Origin: Typhlomys cinereus
Taxonomy: Eukaryota; Chordata; Mammalia; Rodentia; Platacanthomyidae
Direction of reading: 5' to 3'
Assembly (NCBI GenBank): GCA_023101885.1
Contig: JALPQD010000102.1
Coordinates: 1,426,001-1,490,000, forward strand
Length of the DNA: 64,000 nt
Shown piece after piece: positions 21,839-33,144 of the stretch. A program made the translations under genes and the position numbers. The notes below the pieces were generated by a model. It was not told the DNA's origin. It made no database searches and was given only the letters and a program-made list of their open reading frames with translations. Each line of letters starts with the position of its first letter. The stretch's first letter is position 1.

Positions 21839-22288
21839 TCATCCTGGAGCTCAGGGACATTTGCGGAAGAGGGGGCGGTAAGATTGTAAGAGCAAAAGGA
21901 TGGGAGGAGCAACGATTTGCAAGATTCTCAACAATAGTTGGGGCCAAAGCAATCATAATGGAACTTTGCATGCCCTGCGCAATGTCCAGCGCACTGTTGC
22001 CCTCATAAAGTCTAGCATCTGTTAAGGGCACCGAGACCCCTGGAGGCAAGGGATTGACAGCCATAGTAGTGATCTTATGCTTAAGGGGAACAAGAGAAAG
22101 GGCTTATGGAAATGCCACTGGGTCCTTATATGTCATCGGAGAGGAGGACCCAGTGGAGAGTTAGGCGCACACAATAAAGGACTCTCTGGGAATTGGGGGG
22201 GAGACACTGGGGGAAGGGGAGGGGGGAGGGAGGGAACTGGTAAAAAATTTTTAAAATGTATAATTAAATTTTTAATAAAAAAAAAAAA
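21839..22288 (+). mobile_element. 5-prime-truncated L1 3-prime end (copy 3)
   Basis: Begins inside the CCTGGAGCTCAGGGACATTT stretch and follows copies 1 and 2 through GCGGAAGAGGGGGCGG, GGAGGACCCAGTGGAGAG, a G-rich purine tract (22193-22230) and poly-A. It is flanked by AAGATTAGTG at 21829-21838 and 22289-22298. At about 450 bp it is the shortest plus-strand copy. Confidence 0.83.
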
Positions 22289-22466
22289 AAGATTAGTGGT
22301 GTCACATGCTAACCTGTGAAGCTGTTAGTGGACAGGGATTCAGTTACCTTTTTCTTATAATGTCTTACAGTCTCCATACACCCTCTTTTAAGATGTAACC
22401 ATGAGACGAAGTCCATGGATGGTTTAGTGACTATCTATCTACTAGCAAAAGACACAGAAGAAAGCT

Positions 22467-22467
<1 letters not shown>

Positions 22468-22497
<30 letters not shown>

Positions 22498-22798
22498 GTA
22501 TGCATGTTTGTGATACAAATGTGTATATGCATGAATGCAAATATGCATGTAGAAGACCTGAAGTTGATTACTCTCTGCTTTTGTTATCAAGACATGTTCT
22601 TTCAACCCAGAGCCCACCAAGCAGCCAGGCTGGCTCGCCTTCTTGCCCAGGGATTCCCGTTTTTTGCCTCTGGTGTGCTGGTACAACAGGACGCCGCTAC
22701 TCCTGCCTGCTTTTACATGGGTCCCGAGGATCTGACCTCAGATGCTCCCACTTCTGAAGCGAATGCCTTATCCATGCAGAACCATATCTGCAGCCTAA
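22468..22798 (-). mobile_element. B3-type SINE
   Basis: The minus strand reads as B3. On the plus strand there is a (TG)n tail (22468-22495), GTAGAAGACCTGAAGTTGAT, CAGCCAGGCTGGCTCGCC, ACATGGGTCCCGAGGATCTG, and a head ending CCTTATCCATGCAGAACCAT. Confidence 0.7.
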
Positions 22799-22799
22799 A

Positions 22800-25415
22800 A
22801 ATGTGCTGGAAACATAATTTTTCCAAGTTCCTTGTTTCATTTAAGATACAACTTAGGAATTAGCTCAATTCAGAGCAGAGCACTACAGATTTTCCCAGAA
22901 CAAAATGAATGAGAAATTAGCAGTTTAAACCCTTCCACCAGAAGACGGGTCTTCAACCAAGGAAACTCTAAGAACTATGCTAAAAGGTTTAGATTCTTAC
23001 TGAGAGGTGGGGAGCTTGTTAATCCCCATGTCTCATACTGATATCCGTAGGAAAATGGAGATGATGAATAACATTTAAATCTTTGCAGAACTAAAAATCT
23101 GGGTGGTTTTCGTGACTCACACTTTTTCTTAGGGCATTATTTGAAATCTACTTATAAAGGTCTTTGGGGGTGGTAATAGTACACAGTATTAGTGACTTTC
23201 ATTAGGAGGCTTAGCAATTAAAACCCAGCTAGAAAGCAAATGCCAGGCTCATTTTCCAATACCTCCTCACAAGATATGAAAAAAATCTCTCAAATCACCA
23301 AATGATTTTGATGACTATTCATATTAATCAAGACAGAACTATAATAAGCTACAGAGAACCCCAACATACGGCCACACTGCAGTCAGGGACCAGCGGGTGA
23401 GCTTGCAGAACTGTTCAGGTTTCCTTGACAACCATTCCCACAGTCCTTGCAGACAGACGCAAACAAAGCAGCTAGAGAGATTAACTGATGCTCCAATGAT
23501 ATTACCTGACAACATTGTGGCAACTACTAAACCTTGGTGACTGGATGTTTTAAACTTCTCCTCCTAGAGAAACTCCCCACTTTCTCTTTCTCTTTGCAGC
23601 ATGAGAAACCCCCTTTAAAATGGACTACAGTCACAGTTAAATTGCTGAGTTGGAAAATCCTATAAAATCCATCCTATAAAACAAATATTTCTCATTTAAA
23701 ATCAACAATCCCTCCCAAGAGGCAGTAGTAGGAAAGGTCACCGAGGTGAGCCTAGAGTGGAGGTTAGTTCTTAGAGATTTAATCATAGCTTTGTGTAAAA
23801 AAAAAAAATTGTTATATGGGGGTACTCAAAGATCTTGGTATAATGTCAGCTACTAGGAAATTCATTCCTACCCCAAACTCATGTAGAATACAAACATGCT
23901 CTGATAGAAGAGAGAATGCTCCCAAGTCAACCTTTCTCCTGTTTAGGGGACAGAGGCATCTCCACAAGCAATTCCTAGAGTGGAAAGGAACCTGTGTGCA
24001 CATGGTGGAAAATCTCAAAAAGGGTGGAGACAGAGCCATGCCCGGACAATAAGGACGAACAGCACACAGAAACTTAAGGGGCTTGAATAAAATAAGCCCT
24101 TTGAAGTGTTAAAATAGTATTAGTAAACCAATTCTGGTCTCCCACATGAGAGAGATCAGAAATGCAATTATTGTGACCTCGAGGAGTAAATACAGAAAAT
24201 AAGAAGCCAGAGGGAAAGCAAACCAGCATAAAGACTTAAATTAATAGAAACTCCCTGAGAAATTGCCTTTCTCTTTTCTTGTTTTCTTACTGATATTTTA
24301 GATGCTTGTCCCCCAAATGTGCAATTATCTCAGCAGAATAAAGGAAGAAATGAAATTGCAGTGTGTGTACACACACTGCCTATGGACAGAGGCAGAGAGC
24401 AAACAGAGCTGAGGGGCAGTTGCTAGGCACCAGCTCTGTCATTCACCTGCGCGACTGCTCAGATACCCATGAAACTTGGAGTGCAGAAAGCTTAACAAGT
24501 CTTAGCAGAGCTCAGCCTACATGGAGTGCTTACCAAGGGTCTCATGTTAAAGAAAGCAAGCAGCTGCTCCAGGTTTTATCAACAAAGCAACAGCAGCAAA
24601 CCCAGCAGAAGTTATGCACTTTCTACTGCAGAAAACAAAGTGAAATGGCCAGCTGCTTTAGGTTGCTCCCATTTTGTGGTTTGACCACGACTGTTCTAAG
24701 GAGGCTTTGAGGCCAGACATGTGTCTACATGCGGTGACCAAGATCAGAATGGCTCGTGAGTGCTCCATCAACGGAAATCTTTCCCTGCCTCTTGGAACAG
24801 GAGGATTAGAAACTTACATCTCCCAACTCTCTCCTTCTGAGAGAGTGGACTCTCGACTTCCAAGGCAGATCTAGTTCAGTAGCGTCAGAAATGACCGATT
24901 CCCCTCAGACAGAAGTCATTAGAATGAACTTTTGTTATTAACCAAGCAACGAAGTGGTACAGCTTCAGCCATGTTAGTTTCAGTGTTGCGATTGGTGGGT
25001 TCTCGCTGGCTGCTGGCGCTAAGCAGAAACATCTTACAGTCCAAGCTTAGGTGAGGAAGGAAGCCCTCTGCTCCCCTTGATCTATTATGTAGTCAGTAGG
25101 TCAATCAAGAAACATTTGTAGATAATTTCCCATTTGTGGTACAGATACATCTTTGGGCACACTAGGTTCTAGCCTCACTGCACCAGAAAATCTGATGTTA
25201 TACCAGCACACTGTTATGGAAAGCAGATGAGGCATGGATGACTGAAAGACCTAAAGCCCCCACCCCAACATCCCTGGAACAGAGGCAAGGGTGAGGAAAC
25301 ATCTGGATGAGAGAGTAGGATTTTACAGAGTTTTCTTGCAAAGGCCCCAGGGAAGTATAGAATACACTAGAAATATAAAGAAAGCCCTTAGAAATAGGAA
25401 GGTGGTCAGGGTTTT
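22800..25415. other. Unique sequence, no supported gene
   Basis: 2.6 kb without a recognisable interspersed repeat, which is the longest such stretch in the window before 52 kb. Frames are short (up to 115 codons at 24363-24710) and not protein-like. Confidence 0.5.
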
Positions 25416-25434
25416 AGAAATTTTATGAGTTCTC

Positions 25435-25721
25435 AGGGCTGGAGAGGTGGATAAGGGGTTAAGCCTCTGCCTTGCAGGCAGAAGGTCCTGAGTTCGGATT
25501 CCAGATCCCACCTATAGATGCCTGGCGGAAGCAGGGGCGGCCTGCATAGGGCAGAGCCTGTGAATTCTGGGGCAGAGTAAACAAGGAGGAGGTGGAGGCG
25601 TCCATGGTGGTTTCCGAATTTGTCCGTGGTTCTACACACATACACATACACACATACATACACACGCGTGCACACACACATGCATGCACGATTGAATAAA
25701 TAATAAAAAAATTTTAAAAAA
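25435..25721 (+). mobile_element. tRNA-derived SINE, subfamily A, perfect TSD
   Basis: Complete A copy from GGCTGGAGAGGTGG to the AATAAATAATAAAAAAATTT tail. It is flanked by an exact 19 bp duplication, AGAAATTTTATGAGTTCTC, at 25416-25434 and 25722-25740. The undamaged TSD marks it as one of the youngest insertions here. The tail is a mixed CACATACACACGCGTGCAC-type repeat. Confidence 0.95.
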
Positions 25722-25744
25722 AGAAATTTTATGAGTTCTCTTTG

Positions 25745-25873
25745 AGAAGGAGATCTCACTCTCACTCTGTAGTCTAGATAGGGCTCCAGCACTGTGGCCT
25801 AGAATTCATGACAATCCTCCTGTCTCAGCTTCCTGAGTGCTGGGATTATAGGTGTGAACCACCATGCTTGGCA
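25745..25873 (-). mobile_element. B1 SINE
   Basis: The plus strand shows the antisense B1 landmarks GAGATCTCACTCTCACTCTG, GACAATCCTCCTGTCTCAGC, then GAGTGCTGGGATTATAGG and ACCACCATGCTTGGC. Confidence 0.85.
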
Positions 25874-26149
25874 GGTATATTTTGAGTTGATTCTTAGGGG
25901 AAAGTCCAGCAATGACAGGTCTTTGATCTGAATACTGTGTCAGCCAGTCTCTTTGGCCTTTTGATTTTTTCACCATGAATGTACCTAATGCTTGTCCACT
26001 ATGCCTGAGCAATCCTGACCTAGTGCCCATAACTGTGGATGCCCATTGAACCAATCTCACTGCTCATCATGTTTACTGTAAGGCAGAAATAACTCTAAAT
26101 AATGCCCAAAGAATCTAATTGAAAAAGTTATATTTCACAAGTATTCTCT

Positions 26150-26379
26150 CCTTTTGTTTGGTGAGGGGTATTTGTTTTAAGACAGTGTCTTGCTATGTAG
26201 TTCGAGCTACCCTGGAATTCACTAGGCTAATGGAATTGCCCAGACTGGCCTGGAGCTTCTATCTTTCTCTCCTGGGATTACAATTACAGGGGCACTTCAC
26301 TACACCTGGTTCCTCTCTCTCTCTGTCTCTCTCTGTCTCTCTCTGTCTCTCTCTGTCTCTGTCTCTCTCTGTCTCTCTG

Positions 26380-26413
<34 letters not shown>

Positions 26414-26466
26414 CACACCAATGCATGCCAGGTAAGTCCTCTACCAGTGAGCCACATTCCCAGCTC
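26150..26466 (-). mobile_element. B1-ID composite SINE with expanded (TCTCTG)n
   Basis: Antisense B1 (AAGACAGTGTCTTGCTATG, CAGACTGGCCTGGAG, CCTGGGATTACAATTACAGG) and an antisense ID head (CATGCCAGGTAAGTCCTCTA, then CCAGTGAGCCACATTCCC) are separated by a (TCTCTG)/(TC) microsatellite at about 26312-26413. Confidence 0.75.
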
Positions 26467-26784
26467 TATAGAACTTTTGAGTTTTTGGAGTCTGAGGCCT
26501 CAGTTCATATTCTGGCTCTGGCACTTATTTTCCTGTGTGAGCATGATCAGGTTACTTAATTTTGCTCCATCTTTGTTTCATCATTTGTAAAGTAAGAGAT
26601 AATAAATAGTACCTGTGGACAGGGTGATCAATTAATGTATCTCCCCAAGTGGACATTTTAGAGGCAGAAGGGGACTCCACCACCAGTCAGCATTTGCAAG
26701 GCACTTGGAAAATTACTTGGCCCATGGCATTGTTATCCCATTCATTCCTAATCCCATTTATTCCTAAAAAGACTAGAAGTACAC

Positions 26785-27150
26785 TGATAGTCTCAAGTAT
26801 CAACTTGACACCTAGGAGGTGGATCTCTAGACAAGCCTATAAGAGACTGTCTTGATTGCATAATTAATGTGGGAAGACCCAGCCCATCATGGGCAGGAGC
26901 ATTCCCTAATAGTCAAATAAAGATGAAGAGAGCTAGTTGAGCACTGTCAGGTAGGCAGGCAAGCAAGTCATTGGTCATTGGTCCTTGCTGTGTATATAAT
27001 GTGACCAATTTCCTTGGTTCCTAATTCTGGTATGACTGTCCTGCCATGGCGGGCTGTAACCTTGAACTGTAACCTAAATAAAACTCCTTTTTCTTCTAAG
27101 TTGTTTGAGTCATGTGTTTTGTTGTAGCAACAAGTTACAAAACTAAAATA
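26785..27150 (+). mobile_element. MaLR LTR (ORR1/MT-like)
   Basis: Sense-strand landmarks: GTATCAACTTGACACC, GACTGTCTTGATTGCATAAT, TGGGAAGACCCAGCCCATCA, TGGGCAGGAGCATTCCCTA, GACTGTCCTGCCATGGCGG, GCTGTAACCTTGAACTGTAA, and an AATAAAACTCC polyadenylation block. The match to rodent ORR1/MT-type LTRs is good. Confidence 0.85.
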
Positions 27151-27439
27151 ACTACCAACTGGTTTTAAACATAGATATGATTAGAAGAGAAATTCACAAA
27201 TATTTGGAGCTACATGGAACTCAGGAAAACTTGTATTTCAATTTATGAAAATTATTTTTAAACAGGTAACAAAATAAAAACATAAGATACTAAGACAAAA
27301 CAAATCCTAGGTGGGCTTAGAAAGACTTTTGATAGGCTATACTGGTTAAACGCCAGAAAAACTAATTTTTCAAATGGAACTTAAAGCTATCTGATTTATG
27401 GATCCAGATATTAATTTGGTAGAGGCATTAACTAGGTGA

Positions 27440-27805
27440 ACACTCTTAGTTTTTCTTCTGACTCTGTGATCAAAATACTCTGATTAAAGCAACATATGGA
27501 GAAAGAGTTTATTTTGCCTTATGGTTCCAGAGGAATAGATCCGTCAGGACAGCAGGCAAGAGCGGCTTGTTGGCAAGAGCAGGAGACTGGCTCTCACACT
27601 GTATCCACACTCAGGAAGCAAACAGAGAGAACAGGTATATGACCAAGCTATCAAATCTCAAGACCCGCCCCCAGTAACATACTTCCTAGCAAGACTCCAC
27701 CTCCTAAAGGTTCTGCAATGCTCCCAAAGGGTGCTAATAGTTGTGGCCAAATGTTTAGACTCATGAGCCTGGGAGACTATTTTGTGTTCAAGGCACAATT
27801 TAGAT
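27440..27805 (-). mobile_element. MaLR-type solo LTR
   Basis: Antisense layout as at 7.2 kb: GAAAGAGTTTATTTTGCC, TTATGGTTCCAGAGGAATAG, GACCCGCCCCCAGTAACATA, GACTCCACCTCCTAAAGG and TTTAGACTCATGAGCCTGGG. Confidence 0.75.
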
Positions 27806-28849
27806 CTGACTATTAAAGTAACTGCTCATTACAGAAAATTTGACACATACTGAGAAAACAAATGTAAAAAAAATAAAAAATATATAAACACCCATGTGCT
27901 AGTCATTGTTTCAGGCTCAAAAGGGTTTATATTCAAACAGTTCACATTTTAGTAAAAGAGCTAGAAAACAACACACAATAAACAGAAAACAAAAATGAGA
28001 AGTTTTTCCTTCATAATTATAGTGAAGGCAAATGAAGGGTATCAAGGTGACAGATATTCTGAAACCAACAGCCTCCACAGGGTGACAGACAGAGGCTGGT
28101 ATCTGACACCACCTGTCAATTTGTCAGGCTGAGGAAGGAATCTCCAGCACCACATGGAGATTTGTCATTTTGGTTTTCTTTTCTTCTATTTTTGTTTGTC
28201 AACATAATAATCAGAAATCAGTCCATTAGTGAAATTACCACATGAAGTAACATAATATTGTTTATTATTTTATTATTATGTATATAGCAATTGCATAAGA
28301 ATTAAATATAAAATAATCATTATTATATATTATTACAACATTTTATAAAAGCAAATGATGATTACATTGGATTAGGAAAATGAGTGACTGCTCAAGAACT
28401 ACAATTAGCAGCAATTAGCACCATAAATACTTCGTGAAATATATGTGATTCCAAATGAAAGGACTATAGTTAAAACTGTGAAAAGCAGCAAGCAAGCCTT
28501 GCTTGGCTGAGACCTGGCTGGGCCTGTCTGTAACAGGTTCTCTTTCCTTGTAAGACTTTAGAATCTTGTGCCTTTCCATAGTTCTGTCAGCAGTTAAATT
28601 AACACCAAATGAAAACTAGCAGAATTCCTCAGAGTCTGAAAGCAAATTTTCACAACTTACTCGTTCAAGTTTCTTTATTGAAAAGACCCCGTCTGCCTTT
28701 AAAATGTTGTTCTGAATTTCAAGTACTTAAATATTTCTGGCACATTGGGAAACAAGCTTTTCATAATTTTACTTTAATGTAAGCTAAACTGCAACATTTA
28801 AGGTAGCCAGATGTCTTAAGGCTGAATCCTGCACTTATTTTTTTTTTAA

Positions 28850-28850
<1 letters not shown>
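27806..28850. other. AT-rich sequence, no gene seen
   Basis: Contains TATTATTA-rich stretches at 28240-28350. A weak ancient-LINE-like piece (TGCTAGTCATTGTTTCAGGC) lies near 27898. There is no coding evidence. Confidence 0.45.
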
Positions 28851-28852
<2 letters not shown>

Positions 28853-28905
<53 letters not shown>

Positions 28906-28946
28906 TGTTTGCTGTATATATATATATATATATGTGTGGTGGTGGT
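28853..28946. repeat. (TG)n-(TA)n compound microsatellite
   Basis: About 25 TG units (28853-28904), a short spacer, about nine TA units (28915-28933) and a GGTGGTGGTGG stretch. Runs of alternating purine and pyrimidine of this kind can form left-handed DNA. Confidence 0.95.
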
Positions 28947-28956
28947 GGTTTCTGGA

Positions 28957-29290
28957 TATTTATTTAATGTTGTGTAACAAAGTACCGCAAAGCCTGTTGG
29001 CATACAGTAGCAGACATTTGCCTGTTCTGGTTGTCTGAGAATCAGGGTCTGGGGCAATTCACGTGGTCTGTACTCCAGGAGTTAAGTCATTCTGGAGAAT
29101 CCACCTCGTGGCTGGGTCACGCTGGAAGGTCTGGGAGAGCTTCATTTGCATGTGCAGCTCCTTGGCTGGAAAGTGGCACCTGTCCCTCTTCCATAGACTC
29201 AGGACCCATTCTGGGGGCATGCAGGGGGTGGGGGGGAAGAGTCTTCTAGCAGGGCAGGGCAACTTCAGGTAGGCCTTGGAGGTTCAGCTC
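28957..29290 (-). mobile_element. Ancient mammal-wide repeat relic
   Basis: ATGTTGTGTAACAAAGTACC, then CAAAGCCTGTTGGCATACAG and AATCAGGGTCTGGGGC, resemble a common old mammalian repeat that carries TGTAACAAATTACC. Class not assigned; the right boundary is uncertain. Confidence 0.4.
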
Positions 29291-29939
29291 TTCCAGACAG
29301 CATTCCAACAGGCAGAGTCAGGTAGACACTCCCTGCCCAAGCCAGGAGTTTATCGTACACGTTCAACCCACATCTCTGGAAAAATAATCTTTAAGTGCTT
29401 GATAAATCTCTTTGAAAAAAAATTTCAGTTTTAAATCACAAAAGCTTTTGAGTACTGCATATATTTTCATGACTCAAGACTCTGAAAGATCTAAAATGGG
29501 GTCTGACTCCTGCTTTTGTTCTGTGTTTCATTCTTTACCCACTTTCTCTTTACTAGTAATGCTTTATTTATTTGTTTGTTTGTTTGTTTAAGCAAACAGC
29601 TAGTGTATATATATATATATATCCCTGTTTCCTTCATGCTTACACAAAGGTAGTGTCTTTATATATTTGATCTAGAGTGAAGATGGCTTTCTTGTCTTCT
29701 TCCATAGCTGCTTGTGCCTCTCTAGATCACCATGATTTTTTTTAAACACATTTCCTTGTGAAAAGTTAGGTGCTTCCTCCCAGGCTTTTGTTGTTAGAGG
29801 TAAACAAGCGCAGCATTTCGTTTTTGCAGGAAAACAAAGATACAAGCCTGTGTACATCTGTTGTGAGGCTGAACATCAATAGCAGAATCTCTAAGTTCGC
29901 TAGTTTGTCCAATGCTCTCCTTTCTTAACCTCCCACCCC
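29291..29939. other. AT-rich sequence with simple repeats
   Basis: (GTTT)n at about 29567-29590 and (TA)n at 29606-29622. No gene or named element seen. Confidence 0.5.
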
Positions 29940-30060
29940 TTATATCTCGAGCCAGGGTACTGCTAAACCCAGGCTGGTCTCAAATTCTCTTGACTCAAGT
30001 GAGCCTTCTGCATTAGCTTCCCAAGCAGTCGTGACTACAGGAATATATACCTGACTTCCT
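29940..30060 (-). mobile_element. B1 SINE, diverged
   Basis: Antisense B1: GAGCCAGGGTACTGCTAAAC, CCAGGCTGGTCTCAAATTC, AGCTTCCCAAGCAG and GACTACAGGAATATA. Confidence 0.6.
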
Positions 30061-30714
30061 TACTCAGTTTTGCTATTGAACACAAGAAATCCATCAGCTT
30101 TGACTAGAAGATGATATACCCTCTGCAGGAGTCCTCAGATCAGGGAACTCCCAGTGACCTGAGGGTGAGTGCTCATGAAAGTCACCTTTATCACTATTAT
30201 CACTTGTTACCGTTGTGCCTGTGTTAATCTGTAGACTTAATTTCTGCTGACATTCCTAGATCCATAAGAACTAGGATCTGGTTCTGGATATGATATCTTA
30301 GGAGAAGAGCTTCTAGGTAAATTACCTGGGAATGGGAGTTTACTTTGTTGAATGTGTACAATTGCATGGTCATGTGGGTTCTCGAAGCTCACAGTTTAGA
30401 GACAGATATGGCACTTAAAGAGATATGCCAAAATGCCTTGCATGGGCTTCTTGCTTTCCTGTCTTATTCTGTCACAAGAGGAAGTAAATTCAGAAGTGAC
30501 CCTGGGAGGCTGAGGTCACTGTGGCCTCCACATATTAAAAATCAAAGATGGCCCTAGATCTTCTCTCACCTTCTCTCTGTCATTGCCTGAAGTTTCGGCC
30601 ATCAGCAATTCAGGAGGATTAAAAGATATACAACGTTTCTCAGTCTTCTGGCTAAAGTCAAATGTAAAAGTAAATAGTTCTCATTTATACTTTAAAAAAA
30701 GTTGTTTTACTTAC

Positions 30715-30862
30715 TTACATTTTTTTGAAACAGGATCTCATTCTGTAGCACAGGTTTACCTGTTGGAGCCTAGGCTGGCCTCGAACCCATGGCTATTCTC
30801 CTGCTTTAGCCTTCCAGGTGCTGGAGTTACAGGCATGGTCACCGTCACATCTAGCTACTCAA
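30715..30862 (-). mobile_element. B1 SINE
   Basis: Antisense B1: TTTTTTTGAAACAGGATCTC, TAGGCTGGCCTCGAACCC, ATTCTCCTGCTTTAGCC and GGAGTTACAGGCATGG. Confidence 0.8.
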
Positions 30863-31204
30863 TGACCTTTCACTAGCCTCTAGCATAGATCAAATGACGC
30901 TACACTAGAAAGTATTGAGGGCTGGGGAGGGTGAACGTTGTGGAGCCAGAGGGAGGTGAGTGGGAAGGCTCTGTTGGCAGGAAGGACTCTGGGATGCTGG
31001 AGCCTGAGAACTCTGATTGCCTCATCAATGAAAGGGAAATAAAAGTCAACAGAGATCAGAGAGATCTGTGGGAGGAGAGGTAGGTGGGCACCCAAGAGAA
31101 CATCGCCGTCCCAGTTCTGCCCAGAAGTGGCTCTGCCTGTTTGGACACCTTTACTAGGAATTATATTAGCTATTTAATGTGATATTAGGCCACTATATAT
31201 TTTT

Positions 31205-31476
31205 TGCATATGTGTAGGTGCTGATGTGTGCATACATGTATATAAGAGAGGGCATTGTATGTGCTTATGGAGGCCTACGTGTGACATCAGAACTCACCCT
31301 AGATTGCTCTACTCCTTATTGCTTTGCTCTGGGATTTCTGAGGCTCTTGCCTTCCACAGCTGGAAGTACAGACCAACTGCCTGGCATTTTCACGTGTGAT
31401 CTGGGATCCATCTGAACTCAGGCCCTTCTGCTTGTAAGGCAAAGACTGAACCCCTTGATCCATCTCTCCAGCCCCA
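31205..31476 (-). mobile_element. tRNA-derived SINE, subfamily B-like
   Basis: The antisense head is clear at the right end (TCTGAACTCAGGCCCTTCTG, then CTTGTAAGGC and GATCCATCTCTCCAGCCCC). The body has ATTGCTTTGCTCTGGGATTT and CTGAGGCTCTTGCCTTCC, which correspond to the B body reversed. Confidence 0.75.
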
Positions 31477-32149
31477 GAACACCGTATTCTTTGTCAGCTG
31501 CACTGTTCCAACAGTAAATTGGAATCAGAGCACGCAGAGAGAGGTGCAGCCAGAAAGCAAACACTGGAAGGTAGCTTGCTCTACACTATCATGAGCATTG
31601 AGGTTTAGCACAGAGTATTTTGTTTGACAGTTGGGATTTCAAAATTCTCAAACATACCATCACACCCACACCAAGAACACACACACACACAAGAAAACTG
31701 AGATTGGAGATAAGGTTTTTAAGAAGGGGTGGAGGACAGGGAAGGGACACAATACACCATTCCAAAGTGATTCAAATGAAAACATCTCAGTTCTCCACTA
31801 TCCTTTGCAAAGATGCGCTGGGCATTTAAGTCTATCACGGAAGACACCACCATGCCCCATGTATGTCCAAGCAGCCTCACACTGCATTGGTGTTCTGACA
31901 GATTTTTCTAGGAAGCCCCATCACGCAGCACCACATGTGTTGAACTCTTTGCAACTTGGCATATAGGCAGCAATGGTACCCTGCCTCCTAAACATTACCT
32001 CTAAGGTTCCTTTGATGTCTGCAGCTAGTCTGTGGGTCACCTTTTAATTTTTACTGCTTCCCTACTATAAGGTTTCTTTCATTCCTAAAAATGCCAGATT
32101 CTATCTATTAATCTTGGTTCCCCCATCCTTCTGTGCCTCCTAAATATTA

Positions 32150-32275
32150 TTTCTCCAGCAACACCCCCATTGAGATTAGCTTATATGGCCTAAGCTGGCC
32201 ATAAACTCACAACAATTCTCCTGCCTCAGCCTTTCAAAATCTGAGATTATGGACATGTCCCCACACCTAGATTGT
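32150..32275 (-). mobile_element. B1 SINE
   Basis: Antisense B1 core: CTAAGCTGGCCATAAACTC, AATTCTCCTGCCTCAGCC, then GAGATTATGGACATG and CCACACC. Confidence 0.7.
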
Positions 32276-32299
32276 TAATATATCATTTAAATGCCTATT

Positions 32300-32492
32300 T
32301 GTTTAATATCTTATTTATTTGTTTGAGGGGGAGAGAGAGAGAACAGGAACATGTCAAGGCGCATATGTGAGATCAGAGGACAACTTTCGAAGCTGGTCCT
32401 CTTCCACCATGTGGGCGCCAAGGATTGAACTCACATCACCAAATTTGTGTGCAGGCAACTTTACCTGCTGCTGAATCATCTTGCTGGCCCAT
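32300..32492 (-). mobile_element. B2/RSINE1-like SINE
   Basis: GAGAGAGAGAGAACAGGAAC, AGATCAGAGGACAACTTTCG, then GGATTGAACTCACATC and ACCTGCTGCTGAATCATCTT, GCTGGCCC. This is the antisense pattern of an old B2-type element. Confidence 0.7.
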
Positions 32493-32496
32493 TACA

Positions 32497-33060
32497 TTTT
32501 CAACTTTAGAATTGTTTTAATTTTATAGAAAAGTTGCAAAAATAGGTAAGATTTTCTATGTATCTCACACTCAGTTTCACCTCTGACACTTTATTTATTT
32601 TGTAAATAAATAATGTATTTATTTATCCCCCCGTGCCCCCTCTCATACACACATAATAGGTACCCCGCTCCCCTCCCTCCCTCCACCCTTCCCTGTACCT
32701 CCCTGCTCTCTCCCCCCTTTTCCCCTCCCTTTCCCTCCTCCCTCCCTTTCTCCCAGTGTGGCCTCCCCCATCCCTGGAGCATCCTTTAATGTGTATGTCA
32801 AACTTTCCTCTGGGTCCTCCTCTCTGATGAAGTGTAAGGACTCAGTGGCATTTACTTCCGACACTTTAATGGTAGATAAAAATCACAAATAATGAACCAG
32901 TATGAAAACATGGTAAACTTATTAAGTCCATAACTTATTTGGAATCCCTTAGAATTTCACAAAGATTCTTTTAATGTTCCACAATCCACATTATATTTAC
33001 TTGTCTTTTTTTTCCAGGATCTTTTGTACTGAAAGAAACTGTTTCCATCTAGCAACTTCA
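32497..33060 (-). mobile_element. Ancient L1M 3-prime region, split by a younger L1
   Basis: TTTTATAGAAAAGTTGCAAA, continued after the insertion by GTAAACTTATTAAGTCC, GGAATCCCTTAGAATTTCAC and TTTTTTTCCAGGATC. These correspond to the antisense 3-prime part of an old mammalian L1 (L1ME-like, from memory). Confidence 0.6.
32594..32856 (-). mobile_element. 5-prime-truncated L1 3-prime end (copy 4, antisense)
   Basis: The antisense poly-A side (ATTTATTTTGTAAATAAATA) is followed by a C/T-rich tract (32625-32760), the complement of the G-rich tract in copies 1-3. Then come CATCCTTTAATGTGTATG and TCCTCTGGGTCCTCCTCTC. It is flanked by TCTGACACTTTA (32582-32593) and TCCGACACTTTA (32857-32868). It sits inside the L1M. 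Confidence 0.8.
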
Positions 33061-33144
33061 GTGTTTGAACTAGCAACTCCTTGTGTGCTAATTGTGTGCC
33101 ATTGACTTGAGATGGTTTATAACTAATCTTTTTTTTTCATTTTT

